Shown here one piece after another: positions 1 through 7,878 of a DNA stretch of 41,505 nt. The stretch covers positions 1-41,505 of the forward strand of contig QBXD01000009.1 in NCBI GenBank assembly GCA_003283875.1. Reading direction: 5' to 3'. How positions within the stretch are numbered: position 1 is the stretch's first letter; the number at the start of each line of letters is the position of its first letter. The position numbers were made by a program, and so were the translations under genes. This DNA comes from SAR116 cluster bacterium AG-321-A13. Lineage in GTDB: Bacteria > Pseudomonadota > Alphaproteobacteria > Puniceispirillales > Marisalimonadaceae. The notes beneath the pieces were generated by a model, which saw only the letters and a list, made by a program, of their open reading frames with translations, was not told the origin of the DNA and made no database searches.

Positions 1-287
1 TTAGGATAATACCAATATTTAAAGGTGTTGAGGAAGCAATAAAAAAAGGAGTGAAGTCGTCACTATTTGATAATAATTATCTCATAGCTAAAGAGAATAT
101 TGTTTATAGTCGAAATGAAGTTAGTGTTGATGAAATACTATATGATCCTCAAACTGTAGGGGGGCTAGCTTTTGTCATACCTAAAGAAGAAAAGGAAAAG
201 CAATTTCAACTCTTAAAGAAATATAAAATCAATTTTACTGAAATTGGTTATGTAAATAATTTAGAAAATAAAATTAAAATTTCGTAA
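1..287 (+). CDS. selD: selenide, water dikinase, C-terminal part
   Basis: SelD makes selenophosphate from selenide and ATP, the selenium donor for SelU. Only the last ~95 codons are in the window; the reading frame is open from base 3 and runs off the left edge, so the GTG at 51 is internal rather than a start. The C-terminal motif DPQTVGGL matches the family's DPQTSGGL, and a typical C-terminal tail follows (IGYVNN). The stop is 3 bp before selU, so the two genes form an operon dedicated to selenium modification of tRNA. No selenoprotein gene or SelA/SelB is visible here. Identification rests on this motif and the selU neighbour. Confidence 0.9.
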   Translation, partial: RIIPIFKGVEEAIKKGVKSSLFDNNYLIAKENIVYSRNEVSVDEILYDPQTVGGLAFVIPKEEKEKQFQLLKKYKINFTEIGYVNNLENKIKIS

Positions 288-290
288 ATA

Positions 291-1337
291 ATGCTTAAAA
301 AATATAAAATTAGAAAAAATTGGGAATATAATAATTTTGACACAATAATTGACGTCAGATCTCCTTCTGAATTTGCAGAGGATCACATTGTTGGGTCTAT
401 AAATTGTCCAGTTTTGTCCGACTTTGAAAGAGAGAAAGTTGGTACTATTTATAAAAGAGAAAGTACTTTTAAAGCCAAAATAATTGGTTCTTCATTAACT
501 GCAAGAAATATAGCTAAACATATTGAAGAAAGGTTTTTAGAATATAAAGGCTCCTGGCAACCTCTTGTTTATTGTTGGAGAGGTGGGCAAAGATCAAAAG
601 CATTTGCAATTATTTTATCTGAAGTTGGCTGGAGAACTCATCAATTAGAAGGAGGTTATAAAGAATATAGAAATCATGTACTTGAATTTATGGATACAAT
701 AGGTTCCAAACTTAAAATAATATTAATTAGCGGAAAAACTGGATGTGCTAAAACCAAAATTTTACAGAGTATAGCACAACAAGGTGGTCAGATATTAGAC
801 CTAGAAGGATTAGCTAATCATAAAGGTTCACTATTAGGAAAAATACCAAATTTAAAACAACCTTCTCAAAAATTTTTTGAAAGTAAATTATTTTATCAAT
901 TGAAACAATTAAATCTAAAAAAAGAAGTTTTTTTAGAGGCAGAAAGTAGTAAAATAGGGAATATTCATATACCTAAAACTATATGGGCTAAAATGATAGT
1001 TTCACCAAGAATTGAAATTAAAGCAGATATTCATTTAAGATCCACTTTTTTAGTAAAAGATTATGAGTATATGTGTAAAAACCCAGAATTAATAAATCCA
1101 ATTATTTTTGGTTTAAGAAAAAGGTTAAGTAAAAAATTAGTTGATAGCTGGAAAGAATTAATTGACCAAAAAAAATGGCAAGAATTAACAAGAAGCTTTT
1201 TAGAAAACCACTACGATCCTTCGTATTCTTCAAATACGATTAAAAATGACAGAAAGGTTATTAAAGAAATAAAAGCACAGTCATTTAATTCTTCTGAAAT
1301 CACAAAAATTGCAAGTTCTATTATTAAAGATTTTTAG
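291..1337 (+). CDS. selU: tRNA 2-selenouridine synthase
   Basis: SelU (MnmH) replaces sulfur by selenium in 2-thiouridine at the wobble position of certain tRNAs, using selenophosphate. The 348-residue protein has the family's two parts: an N-terminal rhodanese domain (about 1-135) with the catalytic Cys95 in the CWRGGQRS loop, and a C-terminal P-loop domain (from ~140). The P-loop at 148-155 reads GKTGCAKT, with Ala where the Walker A consensus has the last Gly. The length is normal. It starts with ATG 3 bp after selD, and the pairing supports the function. The unusual P-loop is the only oddity; the rest of the protein looks intact. Confidence 0.93.
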   Translation: MLKKYKIRKNWEYNNFDTIIDVRSPSEFAEDHIVGSINCPVLSDFEREKVGTIYKRESTFKAKIIGSSLTARNIAKHIEERFLEYKGSWQPLVYCWRGGQRSKAFAIILSEVGWRTHQLEGGYKEYRNHVLEFMDTIGSKLKIILISGKTGCAKTKILQSIAQQGGQILDLEGLANHKGSLLGKIPNLKQPSQKFFESKLFYQLKQLNLKKEVFLEAESSKIGNIHIPKTIWAKMIVSPRIEIKADIHLRSTFLVKDYEYMCKNPELINPIIFGLRKRLSKKLVDSWKELIDQKKWQELTRSFLENHYDPSYSSNTIKNDRKVIKEIKAQSFNSSEITKIASSIIKDF

Positions 1338-1425
1338 TATTTTACTGTTTACACACTAATATTAATTAGTTGCAATTTATAATTTTTACATTAAAAACGT
1401 TTTATATTATAGCTACTATAATTAT

Positions 1426-1500
1426 TCCCCGGTAGCTCAGCGGTAGAGCAGACGACTGTTAATCGTCTGGCCGGCGGTTCGAATCCGTCCCGGGGAGCCA
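1426..1500 (+). tRNA. tRNA-Asn(GTT)
   Basis: The sequence folds as a full cloverleaf: acceptor TCCCCGG/CCGGGGA, D-stem GCTC/GAGC, anticodon stem GACGA/TCGTC with loop CTGTTAA (anticodon GTT), and T-loop TTCGAAT. The discriminator is G and the CCA is encoded. Its last bases (1486-1501) are repeated exactly at 13639-13654, so it appears to have served as an integration site. Confidence 0.97.
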
Positions 1501-1501
1501 T
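1486..1501 (+). repeat. tRNA-Asn 3'-end direct repeat, left copy (attL-like)
   Basis: The 16 bases CGTCCCGGGGAGCCAT cover the 3' end of tRNA-Asn and recur exactly at 13639-13654 in the same orientation. Direct repeats of a tRNA 3' end are the usual footprint of tyrosine-integrase insertion. The two copies bound about 12.1 kb. Confidence 0.75.
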
Positions 1502-2153
1502 TTTCTACTCTTAAATCATTGTTTCTGTTACTCTTTTATATTATAGAATTATAAAGTTACCCTAAAAGTTACCCTTTAAATTTTTATTACTCGTTTTTAA
1601 TTTCAAATTTTAATTTTTACTAACGTACAAAGCTCTCAAAAATTCAAATAAGTTTATTTCGTTTATAACAAATGATAATTAAACAATGTAATATCAAACT
1701 CCATATCAACATCTTCTTGTAGGACAAGTAGCTAACGTTTATCTCAAAAAAGAATAAAATTACATGAAACTTGGATTTCATAAACTTACTAATTTAAGAT
1801 TGTACTTTTACAATTAACTAAAATTTTTTCTAAACCACACATAATTAAAAACATCATTTTCATCTTCAAGAAACTGAGAATATTTAATAAGCACAATACT
1901 TAATCACACTTCTTTCAAATCAAAATACAAAAAATTCAATAGTACATGCTTTAGATTTTGTTATAGAACCTCTTTTTGAAAATCTACAAGATTTAATTAT
2001 GTAAAAGCTTTTACATCTTATTATATGAATATTTTCGTGATAATTAAAAATTTAAGCAAATTTTATATATCAAACATCAATCACTATGATCTAATAATTT
2101 AGGAAGAATTTTTTCTTCTTGAAACAATATTCTTAACTTATTCTTACATAAAG
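1501..2153. other. 653-bp gene-free stretch after tRNA-Asn
   Basis: I see no convincing gene here. The stretch holds two 11-bp direct repeats AAAGTTACCCT (1553-1563 and 1565-1575), about 50 bp past the tRNA, and a perfect 16-bp palindrome TGTAAAAGCTTTTACA (2000-2015). Short open stretches on both strands are broken by stops and match nothing I recognise. It could be what is left of an integration module, but no integrase motif is readable. Confidence 0.5.
1553..1575 (+). repeat. tandem 11-bp repeats beside the tRNA-Asn site
   Basis: AAAGTTACCCT occurs twice with a 12-bp period. Such short direct repeats next to a tRNA att site can be arm-type binding sites for a tyrosine integrase. That role is inferred from position only. 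Confidence 0.4.
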
Positions 2154-2456
2154 TCAGTCAGACTTTTCATTTATTTTGAATCTATTTAAGAATTTTTTTA
2201 TAAATCTACTGAAATATTGAAACTCTCCAAATACTAGAGCAATTAATATTAATAGAATTTGGTAAATTACTATTAAAAATAATAACTTCAAAAATAAATA
2301 GACTATTAAAGTACTTATATATTTCCCCAAATCTATGTAATTTAATATGTATTCGGAAACAAAAAGTGACAAACTTCCTGTTATCCCAAATATCACAAAT
2401 ATCTTACACAGATGGTAAAATGACTTAGCTTTGAAAAAGTTTATGAGTTTCTGCAT
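2154..2456 (-). CDS. small membrane protein, DUF6787-like
   Basis: This is a ~100-residue protein with two strongly hydrophobic segments (about 20-40 and 50-80) followed by a short basic tail. The segment GEFQYFSRFIKKFLNRF resembles the conserved C-terminal block of DUF6787 proteins (small two-helix membrane proteins of unknown function, recognised from memory). The start is set at the ATG at 2456; the TTG two codons upstream seems less likely. It lies about 25 bp after hmuV on the same strand and is probably the last gene of the haem-uptake operon. A role in haem uptake is only guilt by association. Confidence 0.6.
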   Translation of the reverse strand: MQKLINFFKAKSFYHLCKIFVIFGITGSLSLFVSEYILNYIDLGKYISTLIVYLFLKLLFLIVIYQILLILIALVFGEFQYFSRFIKKFLNRFKINEKSD

Positions 2457-2481
2457 AACCAAAATAATTCAAATTATAAAG

Positions 2482-3243
2482 TTAATAATATTTTATAAAA
2501 AAAGGCTTACTAAAAATTTTCATTTTTAAACCATAAATTTTTTCTAAATTCTTTTTATTTAAAACCTTTTCAGGATTTCCAAAGTATTTTACCTTACCAT
2601 CTAACATTAGAGCTATTTTGTTTGAAAATTTATAAGCTAAATTTATGTCATGCAAAATCATAAGTATCCCTAATCCATTTTTGGCTAATTTTCTAATGAT
2701 TTTTATTAATTTAAATTCATAGAAAATATCTAAATTCGCTAAAGGCTCATCTAATAAAATATATTTGTTTTCATATATATTATCTATGCTCTTAATATGC
2801 AAAAGTGTTCTTGCTAAGTGTACTCTTTTTTGCTCCCCTCCGGATAGATACCTAAATTTTCTTTCAATAATATCTTCTATAGAACACTCCTTGGAAATTT
2901 CATTTAGTATTTTTTCAAAATTATTATTCAAATCATTTATCCATCCCATTTCAACAATATCTCTAACCGTAAAATCAAAGTTAATATTCTGTGATTGGGA
3001 CAAAACACTTCTTCTATGAGATTTATTTTCTAATGTAAGTTTGTTTAATAGGATTTTATCATATAATATTTCTCCAGAAGATGGTTTCATATCACCTGAT
3101 ATTAATTTAATTAGAGTTGATTTGCCTGCTCCATTGGGACCTAATATTGTAGTTATTTCACCAGGATTAATATCAAATGAAATTTTGTCTAAAAGACAAT
3201 TGTCATTTACCACGTATCTTACATCCTTGATTTCTATACTCAT
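2482..3243 (-). CDS. hmuV: haem ABC transporter, ATP-binding protein
   Basis: HmuV powers haem import by HmuU across the inner membrane. The 253-residue protein has Walker A GPNGAGKST near residue 35, the ABC signature LSGGEQKRVHLAR near 135, and Walker B ILLDEPLANLD. The switch His is in LHDINLAY. The FecCD-type permease and HmuT-like binding protein upstream favour haem over siderophore or B12, but the ATPase alone does not decide the substrate. It overlaps the end of hmuU by 4 bp (ATGA), which implies coupled translation. Length is normal for the family. Confidence 0.88.
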   Translation of the reverse strand: MSIEIKDVRYVVNDNCLLDKISFDINPGEITTILGPNGAGKSTLIKLISGDMKPSSGEILYDKILLNKLTLENKSHRRSVLSQSQNINFDFTVRDIVEMGWINDLNNNFEKILNEISKECSIEDIIERKFRYLSGGEQKRVHLARTLLHIKSIDNIYENKYILLDEPLANLDIFYEFKLIKIIRKLAKNGLGILMILHDINLAYKFSNKIALMLDGKVKYFGNPEKVLNKKNLEKIYGLKMKIFSKPFFIKYY

Positions 3244-4283
3244 GATTTCTTAATCCTTAAAACAAGCCACAGAAAAAATGGAGCACCAATAGCACTTGTT
3301 ACAAGGCCTACAGGCAATTCTGCTGGTTGAATTGTAATTCTTGAAAGAATATCTGATAAAACTAAAAGACTAGATCCTAAAAAGGCAGAACCAATCAATA
3401 AATAATTATGATTAACACCTCCAATTAATCTTACTAAATGTGGAATAACCAAACCAATAAAACCTATCATGCCAGAAATTGAAACACTAACTCCAACCAT
3501 TATTGCTGATGACATTATGACAATAAATTTCAATTTAATTACATTTATTCCTAGTCTTGATGCTTCAAGCTCTCCAATTTGAATGATGTCAATTTTTCTA
3601 GATTGAGGAATAATCCAAATAATTGATATTAATATTAAAAAAATAGAAGGTATTACTAGGTTCCACTGAGCATTAGCAAAACTTCCCATCATCCAAAAAG
3701 TCAAACCCCTTAGCTGAGCATCATCACTAACAAAAGTTAGTATACCTATTCCAACACTTGCCAAAGCATTTATAGCTATTCCTATTAACAGCATGTAAGT
3801 AACACCGTCATAGATGAAACCTTTACTGAGAGAATACAAAATTAAAATTACAAATAATGCTCCAGTTACTGATGAAATAGGTAATAAATATATTCCTAAA
3901 AAGTGATGCTCTAACAAATTTGAAAAAATAACAATACTCAACACGGCACCTAAAGCAGCACCAGCCGATACCCCTATTAACCCAGGATCTGCAAGTGGGT
4001 TTCTAAACAAACCTTGCAAACAGGCACCTGCTAGACCGAGAGCTGCACCTACAAAAGCACTTAATAATACCCTCGGCATTCTGATTTGATAAAGAATTTC
4101 TTTTTCTAATTGACTTAGATTCCCATGAACAAATTTTTTTATTGAAATGTCAAAGCTTCCAAAAAAGAATCCAAGTATCATACATATTAATGTGAATGCT
4201 ATAAAAACTGATATTAATTTTAATTGTATGTTACTTATATATCTGAAAAAATTTTTATCGACTTTAATTATATTAGTCCCCAA
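3240..4283 (-). CDS. hmuU: haem ABC transporter, permease (FecCD family)
   Basis: This is an inner-membrane permease of 347 residues with about ten transmembrane segments. It has hallmark FecCD motifs: GAALGLAGACLQGLFRNPLADPG near residue 80 and GFIGLVIPHLVRL in the C-terminal half, the latter contacting the ATPase. The only early start is TTG at 4283, overlapping the end of hmuT by 11 bp; the next Met is inside the first membrane helix, so TTG is accepted. It sits between hmuT and hmuV. The substrate assignment to haem comes from the binding protein. Confidence 0.88.
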   Translation of the reverse strand: MGTNIIKVDKNFFRYISNIQLKLISVFIAFTLICMILGFFFGSFDISIKKFVHGNLSQLEKEILYQIRMPRVLLSAFVGAALGLAGACLQGLFRNPLADPGLIGVSAGAALGAVLSIVIFSNLLEHHFLGIYLLPISSVTGALFVILILYSLSKGFIYDGVTYMLLIGIAINALASVGIGILTFVSDDAQLRGLTFWMMGSFANAQWNLVIPSIFLILISIIWIIPQSRKIDIIQIGELEASRLGINVIKLKFIVIMSSAIMVGVSVSISGMIGFIGLVIPHLVRLIGGVNHNYLLIGSAFLGSSLLVLSDILSRITIQPAELPVGLVTSAIGAPFFLWLVLRIKKS

Positions 4284-5109
4284 TTTTCTTATCTATCTCT
4301 AGAGCAACATTTATTGTTCTTGGTCCAAAACCCAACATAGACATTCCATCTTTAACAATTATATTCTTTTTTTTAGCTGCAATGGTAGAAGATATTCCTG
4401 GAATACTAACGAATTGATCTAATGATGAAAAATTTTTAAAAGCTCTTTTCGTTATAATTATATAATCAGGATTTTTCTTTATTATTTCTTCAGAACTTAC
4501 TGGTTTCCAACCATTTAAATCACTCATAGAATTTTCATGTCCAGTCATATCAATGAAACCTTGACCAGAAGTATTCTTTCCAGCAACCACTGGTGATGAA
4601 CCTCTCATCATTAAGATAAGAAGTATTTTTTTGCTGTTATTTTTTTTTAACTTTTTAACCCGGTTTAATTTGTTTTTAAATTTAACATAATTTTCATTGT
4701 CATCTAAAGAGACATCTAAAATCTTGGAAATACATAAAATTTTGTTATGGATACCATTTAAGTCATATTTTTCTTTTACAATTCTCAAATCTATTGATGT
4801 ATGTTTTAATTGATTTACAATTATAGGTGGACCTATGTCTTCTTCAGCTAAGACTAATCCTGGCCTCAAAGATAATATACCTTCTATGGATAAATTTCTT
4901 AAATAGCCAATTGATTTTAACTTTTTTGCCTCTTTAGGAAAATTAGAGGTAATATCAACGCCAACTAATTTATCTTCCATACCTAAAAAATAGACGATTT
5001 CAGTAATTGATCCTCCAGCTACAACAATCTTGGATCTAGACATTGATTGCTCACAAATCGCATAAGCATTGGATAATGACAATAATAGAATTAAAACAAT
5101 AAGTCGCAT
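4273..5109 (-). CDS. hmuT: periplasmic haem-binding protein
   Basis: This is the substrate-binding protein of the haem importer. It has an N-terminal signal peptide (about 1-18, ending NAYA), then VVAGGSITEIVYFLG, GVDITSNFP and SIGYLRNLSIEGILSLRPGL, which follow the HmuT family pattern closely. About 278 residues is the usual size. It starts with ATG at 5109, 40 bp after the LysR gene, and overlaps hmuU, so lysR-hmuT-hmuU-hmuV probably form one transcript. No TonB-dependent outer-membrane receptor or haem oxygenase is in the window, so uptake across the outer membrane must be encoded elsewhere. Confidence 0.86.
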   Translation of the reverse strand: MRLIVLILLLSLSNAYAICEQSMSRSKIVVAGGSITEIVYFLGMEDKLVGVDITSNFPKEAKKLKSIGYLRNLSIEGILSLRPGLVLAEEDIGPPIIVNQLKHTSIDLRIVKEKYDLNGIHNKILCISKILDVSLDDNENYVKFKNKLNRVKKLKKNNSKKILLILMMRGSSPVVAGKNTSGQGFIDMTGHENSMSDLNGWKPVSSEEIIKKNPDYIIITKRAFKNFSSLDQFVSIPGISSTIAAKKKNIIVKDGMSMLGFGPRTINVALEIDKKIGD

Positions 5110-5149
5110 TTTTTACCTTTATAAAAATTTTTTATTTTTTACAATTATT

Positions 5150-6046
5150 TTATGGAAATGACTTTTTAATTTCAGATACTAAAAAATCCTTAAAAGCCTT
5201 CACCCTGGGATCATTTTTTAATTGATCTTTAAATGAAAGAGAAATATTTAATTCAGGCCCCCTTAATTCGGGTAAAATTTCAGTAAGTGAATTCATATCA
5301 AACTCCATCCAATCTGGTAAAGAGGCAATACCCATTCCTATTTCAGCAGCCTTAGCAATACCAGAAATACTTGATACTTCTAATACTGACTTTCTAGGGT
5401 TTTTATCATCTCTACCAATAAATAATAGCCAATTTAATCTATTTCTATCAAGAGGTGGTTGTGCTGTCTCACCATAGGAAATGATACGATGGTCGTCCAA
5501 TTCTTGAATATTATAAGGCACTTTGTTCTTTTTGAGATAGTGTCTAGATGCATAAATTTTATATCTGCATTTTGCTAAATTAATTTGAATATCATCTTGA
5601 GAAGAACTTGGTGTCATTCTAATTTCAACATCTGACTCTATATGTACCACTTTTGGTTCCGAATCTCTTAAATTCAAGGCAACTTCAATATTTGGATATT
5701 GTTCGTTAAATTTAATCATATTTGGGGCAACCCAAAGTGATCCAAAAGCATTTGTTGCTGACACCCTTAATTTTCCTGCTGGCACATTATCATGATGTCT
5801 AATTTTATTATGAATTTCCTCAATACTTTCAGCCAAATTTGAAACATGAGAAAACAAAGATTTACCTTCATTTGTTAAATAAATACCATTAGATTTTCTT
5901 AAAAAAAGTGTAGATCCAATTTCATGTTCTAAAGATTTCATTTGTCGACTAAGTGAAGATTGGCTTTGATTCAGAATTTCTGAGGCGTGAGTGATGTTGC
6001 ATGTTTGTGCAACAATATTGAATAATTTAAGTCTGTCCCATTTCAT
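5150..6046 (-). CDS. LysR-family transcriptional regulator
   Basis: A 298-residue regulator. It has an N-terminal winged helix-turn-helix (about 3-60; NITHASEILNQSQSSLSRQ is the recognition region) and a C-terminal effector-binding domain starting around 90 (GKLRVSATNAFGSLWVAPN). The effector is unknown. It is 40 bp upstream of hmuT and about 60 bp downstream of the diflavin reductase, on the same strand, so it could control either its own transcript or the gltB-reductase pair. LysR regulators are usually divergent from their targets; here all genes are co-directional, so the target cannot be read from the layout. A Fur-box-like palindrome lies 20 bp upstream of its start. Confidence 0.9.
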   Translation of the reverse strand: MKWDRLKLFNIVAQTCNITHASEILNQSQSSLSRQMKSLEHEIGSTLFLRKSNGIYLTNEGKSLFSHVSNLAESIEEIHNKIRHHDNVPAGKLRVSATNAFGSLWVAPNMIKFNEQYPNIEVALNLRDSEPKVVHIESDVEIRMTPSSSQDDIQINLAKCRYKIYASRHYLKKNKVPYNIQELDDHRIISYGETAQPPLDRNRLNWLLFIGRDDKNPRKSVLEVSSISGIAKAAEIGMGIASLPDWMEFDMNSLTEILPELRGPELNISLSFKDQLKNDPRVKAFKDFLVSEIKKSFP

Positions 6047-6065
6047 ATGATTAGAATAGTAATAA

Positions 6066-6080
6066 TGATAACGATTATCA
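6066..6080 (-). promoter_or_regulatory. Fur-box-like palindrome before lysR-hmuTUV
   Basis: TGATAACGATTATCA matches the 7-1-7 Fur half-site pattern TGATAAT-N-ATTATCA at 13 of 14 defined positions. It lies 20 bp before the LysR ATG, ahead of a haem-uptake operon, which is where an iron-responsive operator is expected. Many alphaproteobacteria use Irr or RirA instead, so the acting regulator is uncertain. Confidence 0.6.
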
Positions 6081-6106
6081 ATATCAAAATTTAAAATTAT
6101 TATTTT

Positions 6107-7855
6107 TTAATAAACATCCCTAAGATATCTTTTCTCTTTTTTTAAGTTATTCAAGTATTCAAGTGCCGCATCAAAAGAAATATTAGAACATTCCATAATT
6201 ATTTTAATTATCATATCCTCAACATCTTTAGCCATACGATTAGCATCTCCACATATATACAAATAAGCGCCTGATTCTAACCAATTGTAAAATTCGTTTT
6301 TATTTTCGTACATTACATTCTGAACATAAATTTTATTTTTTTGATCTCTAGAAAAAGCTAAATCTAATTTATTTAAAACCCCAGAGAAAATGTAATCTTC
6401 AAGCTCATTTTTATAAATGAAGTCATCATTTTTTGTTTGATCTCCAAAAAATAACCAGTTCTTGCCTGAACTATTTCTATATTCCCTTTCTTGTAAAAAA
6501 GCTCTGAAAGGAGCAATACCTGTACCTGGGCCAATCATTATTATATCTTTATTGTCATCTGGTAACCTGAATGATTTGTTTGGTGTAAAGAAAACTTTTA
6601 TAATATCACTCGGGGTACAGTCATCAGCAAGAAAAGTAGAACAAACACCATTGTAATTTCTAGAATCTCTTTTCCATCGCACAGATGATACTGTTAAATG
6701 AACCTCATTTTTAACTTTATTTAAACTTGATGAGATTGAGTAAGTTCTGTGTTGTAAAGATTTTAAAAGGTCAAGAAAATCTGTAACATCAATTTTTAAA
6801 TTGGGATTAATATTCATGAAATCTAGAACATCCATACCCCATTTGTAATTTTCAAGTTCTTTGTTGTTATTATGATCAATAATTGACTTTAAATTTTTAT
6901 CATTTGCGTGTTTTGCAATATATTCTATCAACCTCTTCGTAGGAGTTAGTATTTCAAACTTTTCAGTTAATAACATTTTAATATCATTTTCATAACCTAC
7001 TGGAACATAGTCAAATTCAACTCCTAATCGGTCAATGATTTTGTTCACAAGATCTTCTTTATTTTTTGGGAAAATACTCAATGAGTCACCAACTTCGTAT
7101 TTTAAACCACTATCTCCTAAATCAATCTCATAATGCATAATCTCTTTATTTGAATTAACGCCGGAAAGCATTCTATTTGATAAAAGTTTTGCACTATATG
7201 GATTTTTTCTATTGTATTCCTTTAAATTGGATTGATCATTTGATTTTTCTTTTATAACTTGAACCTCTGGTTTCCATTTGGCAATTAATGATGAAGTCCA
7301 TTTTTCAGATAATTCTTCATAATCAACGTCACAGTCAACACGATCTTGAATTCGAGTTGCTCCGAGTTGTTCAAACCTAGTATCAATAAGTTTCCCAGCA
7401 TGACAAAATTCTTCATATCCAGTATCACCAAGAGCTAGAACGGAATATTTAATATTACTTAAATTAGGGGCTGTATTAGCTGATAAAGCATCCCAAAATA
7501 GTTGTGCGTTATCAGGCATCTCACCTTCTCCATAAGTGGAAGTAATAATGGCTACATTTTCCATGTTACCTAAAATATCCATTGTTATATTGTCTAAAGA
7601 ATTTACTTTTGCTCTAAACCCAGCATCGTTAGCAATTTTAGACATGTCTTCTGCTATTGCTTCTGAATTACCAGTTTGTGTGCCAAATAAAATATCTAAA
7701 TTTATAAGGTTTTTGTTATGTTCTTGAATTAGACTACTATTAGAAAGAGAGGCAGATTGTTTCATGCCAGCAATAAAACCTGAGATCCAAGCTTCTTGGT
7801 CATAGCTAAAGGGTTTTGTGTCTTCACCAGTTTCAATTTTCTTATAATTATTCAT
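6107..7855 (-). CDS. cysJ: diflavin reductase, CysJ-like
   Basis: A 582-residue NADPH-dependent diflavin reductase. Domains in order: a short N-terminal region with QEAWISGFIAGM (about 21-32); a flavodoxin FMN domain with FGTQTGNSEAIAEDM (~57-71) and STYGEGEMPDNAQLFW; an FAD domain with RTYSISSS (~370); an NADPH domain with GPGTGIAPFRAFLQER (~441) and YICGDANRMAKDV; and the C-terminal RYLRDVY typical of CysJ. In CysJ it feeds electrons to the CysI haemoprotein, but no cysI is present. Instead it starts 23 bp after gltB ends, with no gltD nearby. It may therefore supply electrons to that glutamate synthase (inference) or serve sulfite reduction encoded elsewhere. Confidence 0.85.
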   Translation of the reverse strand: MNNYKKIETGEDTKPFSYDQEAWISGFIAGMKQSASLSNSSLIQEHNKNLINLDILFGTQTGNSEAIAEDMSKIANDAGFRAKVNSLDNITMDILGNMENVAIITSTYGEGEMPDNAQLFWDALSANTAPNLSNIKYSVLALGDTGYEEFCHAGKLIDTRFEQLGATRIQDRVDCDVDYEELSEKWTSSLIAKWKPEVQVIKEKSNDQSNLKEYNRKNPYSAKLLSNRMLSGVNSNKEIMHYEIDLGDSGLKYEVGDSLSIFPKNKEDLVNKIIDRLGVEFDYVPVGYENDIKMLLTEKFEILTPTKRLIEYIAKHANDKNLKSIIDHNNNKELENYKWGMDVLDFMNINPNLKIDVTDFLDLLKSLQHRTYSISSSLNKVKNEVHLTVSSVRWKRDSRNYNGVCSTFLADDCTPSDIIKVFFTPNKSFRLPDDNKDIIMIGPGTGIAPFRAFLQEREYRNSSGKNWLFFGDQTKNDDFIYKNELEDYIFSGVLNKLDLAFSRDQKNKIYVQNVMYENKNEFYNWLESGAYLYICGDANRMAKDVEDMIIKIIMECSNISFDAALEYLNNLKKEKRYLRDVY

Positions 7856-7878
7856 TTTATCAATCTCAATTTTATATT

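Noticed and set aside
1417-1422. TATAAT as the -10 box of tRNA-Asn
   Set aside because: It is only 3 bp from the mature tRNA 5' end, so the transcript would start inside the tRNA; no -35 box fits it.
1501-2153. A decayed integrase or other pseudogene
   Set aside because: Short open segments exist on both strands, but no integrase motif (R...HxxR...Y) or other family could be read, so no pseudogene is called.
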